From Cyclobacteriaceae bacterium (GTDB lineage Bacteria > Bacteroidota > Bacteroidia > Cytophagales > Cyclobacteriaceae): DNA of 64,000 nucleotides. Below the pieces are notes generated by a model, which saw only the letters and a program-made list of their open reading frames with translations, did not search any database and was not told where the DNA came from. The translations under genes and the position numbers were made by a program. Location of the stretch: the NCBI GenBank assembly GCA_958296015.1, contig CATQIH010000049.1:1-64000 (forward strand), given 5' to 3'. Below, in pieces: positions 1 to 10,800 of the stretch; position 1 is the stretch's first letter, and every line of letters begins with the position of its first letter.

Positions 1-3000
1 GTACATAGTCACTGTTTCTCAGGTAATAAGAGTTGTTACTAGAATAGTACTGGTTGCCACGATCGGCGATACGAGGATATTCACTGCTTGGGTTTTCTAC
101 CGTCCAGCGATGGTCGTAGTCGTATGTCAGATAATTACCAATACTGCCCGATTCGGTGATGACCGGAATCTGGGCACCAAACGCACCCTGGAAGAGGATA
201 GAAAGATCAAAACTACCATACTGTGCGGTCAGGTTCACAACCACCCTGAAACAGCGGGTTGGAAGTTTTATTGTTTCTTACCTGATCATCGGGCGTGATT
301 TTACCGTCAGGCACGCCGTCTGGTCCATACAGGTCTTTGAACTTCATATCGCCTGGGCGCAGTGTATTGGTGACCGAAGAGTAATCAATCTCATTGGCAT
401 CAATTTCTGCCTGATCTTTGAACACGCCGTCATACTGATAAATCTGATAGGTATACATAGGTCTGCCTGTAGTCCTTTGCCATGCAGGAGCACCGGGAGC
501 TTCATCCCAGAAAAGAATCTTGTTCTGTGCATAGCCACCGTTGGCACTGATGCCATAGTTGAAATCACCTATTTGCCCATTGTAGCCCAGCAAAAACTCC
601 CATCCCTGATTTTTCACTTTTCCAATGTTCTGCGGAGGCAGCGTCATACCGGTGCTTTGGGGTACGGAGCCATATTTTGGCCAGAGAATGTTGGTGCGTT
701 TGGTTGATAAAGTAGTCAAAGCTGAAATTAACTTTACCCTGAAACAGTTGTCCTTCCAGACCAATATTGGCGTTGTTAGCTACCTCCCAGGTAATGTTAG
801 GATTGGGTACGCGGGTTTCGTACAGCGTTTTCACCTGATTGTTGCCAATGACATAACTGCTGAAACCGTAGGTAGACAGGTACTGGTATTCCAGCAAAGG
901 TTCATTGCCATCGATGCTTCCGTTTCTGTTGGCATCATAATATACCTGGTCATTACCCATTTGTCCCCACGAACCACGTAGTTTAAAGTAGTCCAATGAA
1001 GGTGATATTGTCTTTCCAGAAATTCTCTTCAGAAATGACCCATCCTGCCAGTACGCCAGGGGAAGAAGCCATAACGGGTATTTTCCGGAAAACATATACG
1101 AACCATCAAAACGCCATAAGAACTCAGCCAGGTATTTCTCCTGAAAGTTATAAGCTACCCGACCGAAATAGTTTAGTCGCGCTCTTTCAAAGGCACTACT
1201 TCCATTGTTTTTCTCCTCATCACCCCCGGCAAAAAGCTGGTCGATGTTGGGTGATATAAAATAACGGCGGTATGCATTGAAGCTACTGTTCTGAATAGTC
1301 TCCCGGTTGGTACCGGCCAGCACATTGATGTTGTGCGGCCCAAAGGTACGTTCATACGTAAAGATACCGCCCAGCAGAATATTGAGCTGGTCTTCATTGC
1401 CCTGGGTAAGGCGTGGTTCCGCAGGTCCACGTTGCCCTCCCACCAGCAGAGGTGTTGTACCGTCGTCTTCAAAACTCACCTTATCCCAGGTATAGAGCGT
1501 CCAGGGTGTTTGCCATCTTTTATTTTGCTTGATGTATTTATCCAAAGAAGCGGTTCCCTGAAACTTCAAGCCTTCTACACCCGGTATACTAATATCCAGT
1601 GTACCATTAGTCTGTATATAATAGCGGGTATCATTGTCATACCCTGTCTGGTTAGTGGTAATCACCACGGGATTTTCCCCGTTCTCAATATCCGGGCCAG
1701 GTCGGCCATCAGGCCAGTAAGCAGGCGAGGTAGGCAGGCCGCGCATCTGCATTCTGAAAATAGCACCAGCAGAACTGGTAGGATATCGACGGTCTTCCTG
1801 GCGAATCAAGGCACCCACTGTAGTTTTGATGTATTTGTTGATGGTTCCGTCCAGGTTGATACGCATATCATATTGCTTGTAGCCAGTAGCCGCATCTTTG
1901 TAGAAAGCATCCTGGTTTTGATACCCTAGCGAGGTAAAGTATTTGAATGACTCTGTGCCGCCAGACAGCTGCAAATTATGTTGTGATTGAGGAGACCAAG
2001 TCTTCAGAGTAGCGTCATACCAGTCGGAGTTGGGGTGCCCCCAAGGGTCGGAACCGTCTCTGAACTTCTGGAAGTCATCCGGGCCAAAAGGTGCCTCTAC
2101 CAAGGTACCATCGGCTTTGGTGTAGCTTCCGGTAGTTTTGAAAGCTTCCGTAGCAGCACCCCATTCATTAGTAGGCAAGTTGTACACCTCCAGGTCGTTG
2201 CGCATTTCTGCAAACTGCACGTTATTGGCTAGTTTGGGAATAACCGTAGGTTGGGCAAACCCCTGATTGAAGTTGTAGGACAACTGCGGTTTGCCTGACT
2301 TGCCTCGTTTGGTGGTAATCAGGATAACACCGTTGGCTGCACGTGCCCCGTAGATAGCTGCCGAAGCATCTTTGAGCACCGACATACTTTCAATATCCGC
2401 CGGGTTCAGTCGGTCGATGCCCCCCTGGCGGGCAGGAATACCGTCAATGACGATCAGGGCAGAGTTATTACCGAGCGTGTTGGCACCACGGATGCGGATA
2501 CTAGAGCCGTCAGCACCTGGTTCACCACTTCGGTTCACCGCAAATACACCAGGGATACGTCCGGCAACAGCATTGGAAAGGTTCACCGAAGGTGCTTTTT
2601 TCAGTTCCTCCCCATTCACCGCTGCCACCGAGCCGGTTACGGTTACTTTTTTCTGGGTACCATAGCCTACTACCACTACTTCAGAGAGTGATTGAATATC
2701 AGGGGCTAAATTAACATCGATGGTGGTTTTGCCATTGATGTTTATTTCCTCCGTAGTATAACCGATGGATGAAAAGATTAAAGTCGTTACATCATCGTCT
2801 ACATTCAGGGTGTACTTGCCTTCAATATCTGTCACGGTACCATTGGTGGTACCCTTCGCCAGAATGTTGACACCGGGAAGTGTCTCTCCTGTTTCCAGGT
2901 CTGAGACAATACCGCTGATCTTTTGCGCCACTGCTTTTACTGTGGCAGGGTAAGTAGCGGGTGAGACCAAACTATTCCTGGCAGCCCTGGCATCTTCGGC

Positions 3001-3120
3001 CAGCAGGCGGTCATTGGGAAGTTTGTGCAGGGAGGCCATCTCCTGCGCTCCAGCTGTGGTGCACCAAAGCATGGTACAGCCCAACAGCACCGGCTGGATG
3101 TTGCGTAATGAGTATATCAT
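1..3120 (-). pseudogene. SusC/RagA-type TonB-linked outer membrane receptor, frameshifted and cut by the window edge
   Basis: Outer-membrane TonB-dependent transporter of the SusC/RagA family, which imports oligosaccharides or peptides with a SusD lipoprotein. It starts at 3120 with a signal peptide (about residues 1-25, ending AGAQ). A carboxypeptidase-regulatory-like domain follows (GETLPGVNI, then TVTDIEGKYTL), then the TonB-box region SEVVVVGYGTQKK and the plug domain with SIRIRGANT. The barrel is readable to about position 700. There the frame is lost by one extra base in a TTT run (about 699-701). A second frame carries the protein to about 240, where one extra A (about 238-240) shifts it again, and the original frame then runs off the window at 1. 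Both shifts look like single-base insertions because the downstream frame restores normal barrel sequence. The SusD partner would lie beyond position 1. The family is certain; whether the gene is truly inactive or misassembled is not. Confidence 0.85.
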
Positions 3121-3302
3121 AGATTGTTGTAATTGGTTGCATAGTTGTTTGCGTATTGCTGGTGATGATTACCTTATTGTTTGACCCACGAAAAATAGTG
3201 GTTTTACAATAAATGGGCATAGAAATATCATAAGTATCATATCAGCATTTATTCATGCGGTTAAATTATAAAATTTATTAGTTAGTCAAAGAGAGTTAAC
3301 GT

Positions 3303-3320
3303 AAAAATTAATTAATTTTT
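3303..3320. promoter_or_regulatory. 18-bp perfect AT palindrome upstream of the SusC gene
   Basis: A perfect palindrome built from A5-TTAATTAA-T5, about 185 bp upstream of the receptor start at 3120. In an AT-rich leader such a palindrome may occur by chance, so a regulatory role is only a suggestion. Confidence 0.2.
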
Positions 3321-3436
3321 CCTAAAAAAGACTGCTCAACAGTTGGAATGAATTGCTGCCATATCTGACAAACTGTATTCATCTTAAAAAGGCTCTTCTT
3401 ACAATAGCTGTTAGGCAGTGGGAAAACGTACTACGT

Positions 3437-3660
3437 TGCACATCCGTGCACTTGTTTTGATGAGCAATACACGTGTGTTGCACGTCTGTGCACCAATTTT
3501 AACCTCCAACGCACATGTATTATACATCTGTGCATCTATTTTACCGCCCAACGTATGTGTGGTGTACGTCTGTACATTGATAATGGTGCCCAATACATCT
3601 ATGTTGTGCATCTGTGCACACGTATTGGTGAGTAAAGTGCAAATGATGCACATCTGCACA
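3437..3660. repeat. Array of six near-palindromes with an exact 42-bp period
   Basis: Six 14-bp cores related to TGCACATCTGTGCA start at 3437, 3479, 3521, 3563, 3605 and 3647, each exactly 42 bp apart. The consensus is two 6-bp arms with dyad symmetry around a 2-bp centre. In the fourth unit the core is TGTACGTCTGTACA, where paired changes keep most of the dyad. The spacers between cores are poorly conserved. Because 42 is divisible by three, both strands stay open across the array and read as degenerate 14-residue repeats (for example LHVCAPILTSNAHV on plus). No start signal or homology supports a protein. The array lies between divergent genes, the SusC receptor (minus) and the S10 protein (plus). 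Confidence 0.75.
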
Positions 3661-3675
3661 CTACTAGCTTCCACG

Positions 3676-3715
3676 CTCTAGGTCTGTGAGGACCGCGCCA
3701 CGGCGGCACCTAGAG
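3676..3715. repeat. GC-rich hairpin, copy 1 of a dispersed intergenic element
   Basis: Stem CTCTAGGT (3676-3683) pairs with ACCTAGAG (3708-3715). The loop contains a 24-nt core at 3686-3709 that includes ACCGCGCCACGGCGGCAC. The same core, with one mismatch, occurs at 54696-54719 inside a different stem. Function unknown; it could be a RNA hairpin, a REP-like element or a mobile-element end. Confidence 0.6.
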
Positions 3716-3890
3716 TATATACATATTTTAATTTACCGCCTGACTCCGTGGCCTTGTGTCTCACAGGCCACCTTAAAGGGAGATTTATTTTGACTGTCTT
3801 GTGAGGTATAGGCCGGGGTTTATACTTGTGTATATACTCTAGGTGAGGACACAGACCTGGGGGTTCGGGGTTGTCTTCTCAGGTCTGTGA
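3707..3890. repeat. Nested inverted repeats in the 3.7-3.9 kb intergenic region
   Basis: A perfect 16-nt inverted repeat, CACCTAGAGTATATAC, lies at 3707-3722 with its complement at 3830-3845. Within it, CCGTGGCCTTGTG and TCACAGGCCACC (about 3746-3772) resemble a loop-deleted reverse copy of the hairpin at 54690-54730. Nineteen bases at 3758-3776 match 19539-19557 in reverse complement with one mismatch. A third hairpin, CACAGACCTG at 3850-3859, pairs perfectly with 3880-3889. No coding sequence is seen between 3121 and 4057. The region may be a small non-autonomous mobile element or structured intergenic repeats. Confidence 0.5.
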
Positions 3891-4057
3891 CTGAGGCGGG
3901 AGAGAAATAGAAGTAAAGCCAGTGATATTTCTCAATTAATCATCCCTGAGCTTCCAAATGGAAGCAAACTTACCTATTTTTCTGGCTGTCTTTTAATTGG
4001 ATCGTCTCCACAGGCATGGCTCCAACCATTATCATACGAAACCTAACCGTCAATTTT

Positions 4058-5572
4058 ATGAAACACGCTGTTATTTTCCTGCTCTTTACTATTATCTTTT
4101 CACCCCTCATGGCCCAGAAGCTAACCTTCAGCATGGACACTGCCGTGACCACGCAACATGAGGTGACCATCAAAGGCAAGCGCATCGCCTACTCGGCAGA
4201 GGCTGGGATGCAGCCGGTGTGGAATGAAAAGGGTGAACCCATTGCCGGTTTGTTCTATACGTATTATGAACGCTCAGGGGTGGAAGACCGTGCCAGCCGC
4301 CCGCTGGTATTTTCATTTAATGGTGGCCCCGGCTCGGCCTCTGTCTGGATGCACATTGCCTACACAGGACCGCGGCTGCTGCGCATTGATGACGAAGGAT
4401 ACCCGGTGCAGCCGTATGGCATCAAAGAAAACCCCAACTCTATCCTGGATATAGCCGACATTGTGTATATCAACCCCGTCAATACCGGCTACTCACGGGC
4501 TTCTGATACGCTCGATAAAAAGGAAGTGGCCGATAAGTTCTTTGGCGTAAATACCGACATTGCCTACCTGGCAGAGTGGCTGAACACGTTTGTGTCGCGC
4601 AAAGACCGGTGGCTGTCTCCCAAATACCTGATTGGTGAAAGCTACGGTACCACCCGTGTCTCCGGCCTGGCCCTGGAGCTACAGGAGTCACAGTGGATGT
4701 ATCTGAACGGCGTGGTGCTGGTGTCTCCCACCTCGCTTGGCATCGAGCGGGAGGGACCGGTAGCCGAAGCCAGTGTACTACCTTATTTTGCGGCTACCGC
4801 CTGGTATCACAAAGCCTTGTCTGCTGAATTGCAAAAGAAAGACCTGAATGAACTTTTGCCCGAAGTAGAAGCCTTCACCATCAATAAGCTCATCCCCGTG
4901 CTCACAGAGGGGGGCTTTGTGAATGAGCAAGTAAAAAAAGACATCGCTGCACAGATGTCTGCTTACTCCGGGCTTTCTGAGAAAGTGATTTTACAACATA
5001 ATCTGGTGGTACCCACTAACTTTTTCTGGAAAGAGTTACTCCGCGATAAAGGCTACACCATTGGCCGTCTGGATTCCCGCTACCTGGGCATAGACAAAGA
5101 GACTGCCGGAGAACGGCCTGATTACAATGCCGAACTTTCTTCCTGGCTGCATTCATTTACTCCAGCAATCAATCATTATCTCAGAGACGAACTCAAGTTC
5201 AAGACCGATCTCAAATACAATATGTTTGGTAAGGTATATCCGTGGGATCAGGAAGGTAGCAATAAAGATAACACCGCCGAAAACCTGCGTGAGGCAATGG
5301 CAGAAAACCCTTACCTACAGGTGATGATCCAGTCCGGCTACTACGATGGTGCCACCGACTATTTCAATGCCAAGTATAACTTGTGGCACATCGATCCCAG
5401 CGGCTTGCTCAAAGACCGGCTGTCGTGGAAAGGGTACCGCAGCGGACATATGATGTATCTGCGCAAAGAAGATCTGGCCACCGCTACCCAAGACATCAGA
5501 AACTTCATTGAAAAAACGCTGCCCAAAGCCGGTCAGCCAGCAGAGTATCAGCTTAAAGAAGCAGGACAGTAA
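4058..5572 (+). CDS. Secreted S10-family serine carboxypeptidase-like protein
   Basis: Predicted secreted serine peptidase of the S10 (carboxypeptidase Y-like) family, which removes C-terminal residues from peptides. I place the start at ATG 4058 (MKHAVIFLL), giving a clean signal peptide ending at MAQ; the frame is open 14 codons further upstream to 4016, but that extension would spoil the signal. About 504 residues. It carries NGGPGSAS (oxyanion region), the nucleophile motif GESYGTTR (Ser about residue 195 from this start), a late GYYDGATD segment that should supply the Asp, and SGHMMY with the catalytic His. The length fits the family. It is followed by a hairpin and T-run, so it is probably monocistronic. 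Its position ahead of an M20 hydrolase and a SusCD/metalloprotease cluster suggests a role in peptide scavenging. Confidence 0.88.
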   Translation: MKHAVIFLLFTIIFSPLMAQKLTFSMDTAVTTQHEVTIKGKRIAYSAEAGMQPVWNEKGEPIAGLFYTYYERSGVEDRASRPLVFSFNGGPGSASVWMHIAYTGPRLLRIDDEGYPVQPYGIKENPNSILDIADIVYINPVNTGYSRASDTLDKKEVADKFFGVNTDIAYLAEWLNTFVSRKDRWLSPKYLIGESYGTTRVSGLALELQESQWMYLNGVVLVSPTSLGIEREGPVAEASVLPYFAATAWYHKALSAELQKKDLNELLPEVEAFTINKLIPVLTEGGFVNEQVKKDIAAQMSAYSGLSEKVILQHNLVVPTNFFWKELLRDKGYTIGRLDSRYLGIDKETAGERPDYNAELSSWLHSFTPAINHYLRDELKFKTDLKYNMFGKVYPWDQEGSNKDNTAENLREAMAENPYLQVMIQSGYYDGATDYFNAKYNLWHIDPSGLLKDRLSWKGYRSGHMMYLRKEDLATATQDIRNFIEKTLPKAGQPAEYQLKEAGQ

Positions 5573-5930
5573 GAAGATATTTTTTATCATCATCCGTATT
5601 AACGAGCAGCAGTCCCGGATACAGGAAAGTTCAATGTGCTCATTGTCTTTCGTGTAAGGGGGTGCTGCTATTTTTTTACGAATAGCTATTAATTGGGTAA
5701 TATTCTAAGGTGAGTTTCGTGTATAAAATTTAATTTGCCTTTTATGTCAGAAAACTAATGCTTTATTTTGTATAAATACATATCTGCATTATATTGCCGC
5801 AGTGATATTCTAATTATTGATACAGCAATCTATTTTTTAAGATAAAGCCATTACGATTATTATTTCCGTGCCTGGCATGGATAAGTTAAGGTGCTATTAC
5901 ATAAATTTTAGTTTCATAACAAACACTACC
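5573..5930. other. Intergenic, no gene seen
   Basis: The stretch holds the terminator-like hairpin described separately and an AT-rich leader for the M20 gene. No coding potential with homology and no RNA gene were recognised. Confidence 0.6.
5605..5677 (+). terminator. Possible intrinsic terminator after the S10 gene
   Basis: AGCAGCA (5605-5611) can pair with TGCTGCT (5663-5669), supported by neighbouring CCC/GGG, and is followed by a run of seven T at 5671-5677. The loop is long (about 50 nt), so this is weaker than a canonical terminator. Confidence 0.4.
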
Positions 5931-7667
5931 ATGAAAGAAACAATACTTTTAAGGGAAAGGTCTGCCCTTTCCGGTCTGCTTGCTTTGCTCAATGCTTGTT
6001 CCAAAACCCTTGTTTTGTTAGGGGTGCTCCAACTGGCAGTGTATAGCCTTAGTGCAGCTACCCTGATAGCACCCGGACCCCGTGCTAAGATCAAGGCTGG
6101 CAAAGTGGAAGCCATGAAAAAGCAAGTGGCAGCGTACATTGAAGATCATAAGAAAATGGCCCAGGTGATGAACGATAAGATTTTCAGCTTTGCCGAACTG
6201 GGTTTTCAAGAGTATGAAACCTCTAAATATCTCTGTAGCATTCTAAAAGAAAACGGCTTTGAGATTACAGAAGATATTTCTAATATCCCTACGGCATGGT
6301 TGGCCAAATGGGGGAGTGGTGAGCCTGTCATTGCCATTGGCAGCGATATTGACTGCATCCCGAAGGCATCCCAAAAGCCAGGCGTAGCCTACCACGATCC
6401 GATCATAGAAGGTGCGCCTGGTCATGGTGAAGGTCATAACTCAGGGCAGGTAGTAAATGTGCTGGCGGTGCTGGCCGTCAAAGAGATGATGGAGCAGGAA
6501 AATATGCCCGGAACGCTGATCCTCTGGCCAGGGGTGGCAGAAGAGCAGCTGGGTACCAAAGCTTTTTATGTACGCGACGGATACTTTAAAGACGTGGATG
6601 CCTGCATTTTCACCCACGTGGGTAGCGACCTGGGTACCGCTTATGGTGCAAGCTGGGGCAACGGCATGGTATCTATTCAGTACGATTTTGAGGGTGTTGC
6701 TGCGCATAGTGCGGGTGCCCCGTGGAGAGGGAAAAGTGCGCTGGACGCTGTAGAACTGATGAACATTGGCTGGAATTTTCGTAGAGAGCATCTGTATCCT
6801 ACCCAGCGGTCGCACTACGTCATCAACGATGGAGGCGACCAGCCCAACGTGGTGCCGTCCAAGGCTTCCGTCTGGTACTATCTGCGGGAAAGAACGTACC
6901 CTGCTATCAAGAATCTGTACGATGTATCGATCAAGATTGCTGAAGGTGCTGCCATGATGACCGATACAAAAATGACATATAAGTACATGGGAAGCGCGTG
7001 GCCAGGGCATTTCAACAAACCAATGGCTGAAGCTGCTTACGAAAACATGAAAACAGTAGGTTTACCCACATGGAGCGATGATGATATTGCCCTGGCAAAA
7101 GCGGTGCAAAAGGAAGTGGATGCCGACCTGAAAGATGAGAAAGAAGGGTTGGTGACCGAGATAAAAGAGCTGAAGCCACCGGCTGAATTTTCGCTGGGCG
7201 GTGGTTCTGACGATATAGCAGATATCTCCTGGACGGTACCTACCATTGTGCTGCGTTATCCTTCCAATATTCCCGGTTTGCAGGGTCACCATTGGTCCAA
7301 TGCCATCAGTATGGCCACACCCATTGCGCACAAAGGGGTGGTGACCGGGGCAAAAGTAGAAGCTATGACCCTGGTTGATATGCTCTCCAATCCAAAACTT
7401 ATTCAGGAAGCCAAGACTTATTTTACCGATGTACAGAAAAAAGACACGGAATATACGCCTTTTGTCACCAAAAAAGACAAACCGGCTACGCACCTTAATA
7501 AGGAAATTATGGCAAAGTTTAGGGATGAGATGCGCAAATACTACTATGATGAAGCCAAGTACGATACGTATCTCGAGCAGTTGGGCATAGATTATCCTAC
7601 GCTGAAACCGGAGAGTGAAAGTGTGAAAACCAAGCCGTCAGAGAAAAGCAATACGAGCAATGAATGA
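5931..7667 (+). CDS. M20-family amidohydrolase (AbgB-like), exported
   Basis: Zinc-dependent amidohydrolase of the M20D group, related to p-aminobenzoyl-glutamate hydrolase subunit B, which cleaves amide bonds of N-acyl amino acids or dipeptides. I choose ATG 5931 (MKETILLRE) over the in-frame ATG at 5868; the protein is then about 578 residues. A hydrophobic stretch (LVLLGVLQLAVYSLSAA) near residues 27-45 looks like a signal or anchor. Metal-ligand motifs are readable in order: GSDIDCIP, GHGEGHNSG, the VAEEQLG segment with the catalytic Glu pair, VAAHSAGAPWRG in the lid domain, and a late GLQGHHWSNA. The C-terminal tail is Lys-rich and low complexity. It lies 185 bp upstream of a SusC/SusD/metalloprotease operon, which suggests that it processes imported or periplasmic peptides or acyl-amino acids. 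Confidence 0.87.
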   Translation: MKETILLRERSALSGLLALLNACSKTLVLLGVLQLAVYSLSAATLIAPGPRAKIKAGKVEAMKKQVAAYIEDHKKMAQVMNDKIFSFAELGFQEYETSKYLCSILKENGFEITEDISNIPTAWLAKWGSGEPVIAIGSDIDCIPKASQKPGVAYHDPIIEGAPGHGEGHNSGQVVNVLAVLAVKEMMEQENMPGTLILWPGVAEEQLGTKAFYVRDGYFKDVDACIFTHVGSDLGTAYGASWGNGMVSIQYDFEGVAAHSAGAPWRGKSALDAVELMNIGWNFRREHLYPTQRSHYVINDGGDQPNVVPSKASVWYYLRERTYPAIKNLYDVSIKIAEGAAMMTDTKMTYKYMGSAWPGHFNKPMAEAAYENMKTVGLPTWSDDDIALAKAVQKEVDADLKDEKEGLVTEIKELKPPAEFSLGGGSDDIADISWTVPTIVLRYPSNIPGLQGHHWSNAISMATPIAHKGVVTGAKVEAMTLVDMLSNPKLIQEAKTYFTDVQKKDTEYTPFVTKKDKPATHLNKEIMAKFRDEMRKYYYDEAKYDTYLEQLGIDYPTLKPESESVKTKPSEKSNTSNE

Positions 7668-7852
7668 GCGGGTTCAATATTGAATCCGAACTAATGTATA
7701 GGGTGATGGTCGTTCGATAATACGAATTACGTTTCACATACAGTAACCGTTAGCTAATAAGTAGTCGGCTTGTATTCCTATGCATTTATTTAAGAATTCT
7801 TGCTAAAAGCAAGCACATCACGATATTCAATTATTTAACCAACCAAACTGAT

Positions 7853-10800
7853 ATGAAAAGATCTTTACTGATGCTATTCATGGTTTTGTGTCCCTTAATG
7901 CTGCTGGCACAGGAAAGGACTATCCAGGGAACCGTTATCTCGCTGGAAGACAATGAGCCGATTCCTGGTGTCAACGTGACGGTCAAAAATACCATGAACG
8001 GCACCATCACAGACATTGAAGGAAAGTACAGCCTGACTGTGCCTGAAGATGCACAAACGCTGATATTCTCTTTTATTGGTATGCTTACCAAAGAAATGCC
8101 TATCGGCAATCAATCTACCATCAACGTAGACCTCACCGATGAAACGACTCAGTTGAATGAACTGGTGGTGACAGCCATCGGCATCGAGCGGGAGAAGAAA
8201 GCCCTGGGCTACTCGGTGTCCAATATTGAAAGCAATGCGATCACCAACAAGGCGGAAGCTGATCCTATCCGGGCACTCACCGGTAAGGTGCCGGGAGTAA
8301 ACATCCAGGGTGGCGGTGGAGCGGTTGGCTCCAATACCAATATCACCATTCGGGGCAACACGTCGCTCACGCAGAATACGCAGCCGCTGTTTGTGGTAGA
8401 TGGCGTGCCGTTTGACAATTCTACCTTCACCACAGACGGTACCAGCGGCAACTTGTTCACCAACAGGGCTTTTGATATTGATCCGAACAGTATTGCTTCC
8501 ATGACAGTGCTCAAAGGAGCTTCTGCTGCGGCACTATATGGATCAAGGGCAGCCAATGGGGCTATCATCATTACTACCAAAGCTGGAAGCGGTGGTGCTG
8601 GCAAAGGGCTGGAAGTGAGTTTCAATACTTCGTACGCTATAGAGCAGGCAGCCAAACTACCCAATTATCAAACCATGTATGGTTCCGGGCAGCACCAGTC
8701 GCTGGTGGTGGCTTTCAACGGAAGTGTTGGCCCGGCCTTTAGTGAGTATGATTCGGTGCAGCATGTCTATGATGCCTCTCACCTAAAAGGAACCGCGATC
8801 TATGACCAGTATGCCGGCACTAAAATGGCGTACCAGGCATATCCGGATAATGCTAAAAACTTTCTGCAAACCGGTGGTCTGCTGGAAACAGCCGTCAACA
8901 TCAGCGCGGGCGATGAGAAAGCTTCGCTGGCTACCGGTGTATCCTATACCAACAATACAGGCATCATCCCCAATAGCTCTATCACCCGTAGCAATGTCAA
9001 TATCGGTGGCAAAGTCAACCTGGAAAATGGTTTGTATATGAATGGAAGCATCAACTACGTGCAGACATCCCAGCAAACACCGCAGGTAGCCTCCAGCCTG
9101 GAATCTGCTCCCTCTGTCATTGAGCGGCTGCTGTATGTGCCAATCATGTACGACCTGACCAACCTGCCGTTTGAAGACCCCGTGACCCATGCCAATGTCT
9201 ACAACCGGTCTGATGTGGACAATCCTTACTGGGTAGCCAAGTATGCTCCTTACACCAGCGACGTGGACCGGGCGTTTGGTAAAGTACAAATAGGCTACGA
9301 TTTCACCAAATGGTTATCCGCTACCTATCAGCTAGGCTTCAATGCCTATACCGATCGCAGGAAAAGCGTCATCCAGAAAGGGTCTTACAATGTGCCGCTC
9401 GGCAGAGTCACTACAGACAACATTTACCGTGAAGAACTGGATGGTACCCTGCTGCTCACGATCAATCGTGACCTGAACTCTGACCTGAGTTTGAGAATGA
9501 TCCTGGGGCATAACGTCAACCAGCGCCTTACCAAGCGGGAGATCAACGAAGGAAACGGGATCATTGTGTTTGGCAATAACAACTTCACCAATACCGCTTC
9601 TCAGCGTGTGCTTCGGGACGAAATGTTTCTCCAACGTTTCCAGGGTGTTTTTGGGGATATGTCGCTCTCCTACAAAGACACGTATTTCCTCAACCTGGTA
9701 GCCCGTAACGACTGGTCGTCTACACTTCCTGCACAAAACAGGAGTTATTTTTATCCTGGCGCGAGCGGTTCTGTGATCTTCACGGACGCTCTGAATATGT
9801 CCGGTGGTCTGCTTTCCTTTGGAAAACTCAGAATGGGCTTCACCCGCGTAGGTAACGAGGCAGAACCGTATAAAACCAATACGCCTTTTATCACCAACAG
9901 TGCGTTTAACGGCACGGAATTTCCCTTTACCCAAAACGGTGTCACCTACAATAGCCTGACTCTTTCGGATAATGCCGGTAATCCGAATCTGAGTCCGGAG
10001 TTTATCACGGAGTTTGAAGTGGGTACCGAACTGGGCCTCTTCAACAACCGGCTGAATGTGGATTTGACGTACTACGATAAAAAGACCACCAATAGTATTG
10101 CAGCGATTGTGCTGCCGGCTTCTTCCGGTTTTAGTACCAAGCTGGCCAATATCGGTACTTTGCGCAACCGGGGCATTGAACTAGGTATTGATTACACGCC
10201 TTTTGACCTTGCCAGTGGCTTTACCTGGAACATCTTTGCTTCCTTTACCCGCAACCGCAACAAGGTGCTGGATATGGGAGGCAAAGACCAGATTGTGGTA
10301 GGCGGACGTGCTTCCAGCAATATCCTGGTGGTACACCAGGTGGGCCAGCCGGTGGGGCAACTGTATGGCACTAAGATGCTGCGCGATGATGAAGGCAATA
10401 TCCTGATCGGTAATAACCAGCTTGGCAGGCCGCTACCCGGCGGACTGGGCATCATTGGCGACCCTAATCCGGATTTCATTTTAGGCGTAACCAATACCGT
10501 GTCTTACAAAAACTTTACGCTCAACTTTTTGATAGACTATAAAAAAGGAGGCGATATGTGGTCGCAGACCGCCTCAGAACTGCTGGGCCGGGGTGTGGTA
10601 GATATTGGTGACCGGGAAGCCGGTCGGGTCATTCCCGGGGTGCTTGCCAACGCCGAAGGCACCGGGCCGCTGATCGTAGACGGTGAGAAAGTGCGGAACA
10701 CTATTGTGATTGCCAACTACGACTGGTGGTTTACCGATAGCTTTGGTGTGACTAGCTTTCGGGATGTACACACGTTTGATGCATCAGTGGTGCGTCTGAG

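Noticed and set aside
3411-3681. A secreted or repetitive 87-residue protein on either strand of the 42-bp array
   Set aside because: Both strands are open only because the period is divisible by three; no signal or homology chooses one strand, so I annotate a DNA repeat.
3121-4057. CRISPR array, because of regular spacing of short repeats
   Set aside because: The repeats are 14 bp, degenerate and palindromic with 28-bp spacers, and no cas genes are present.
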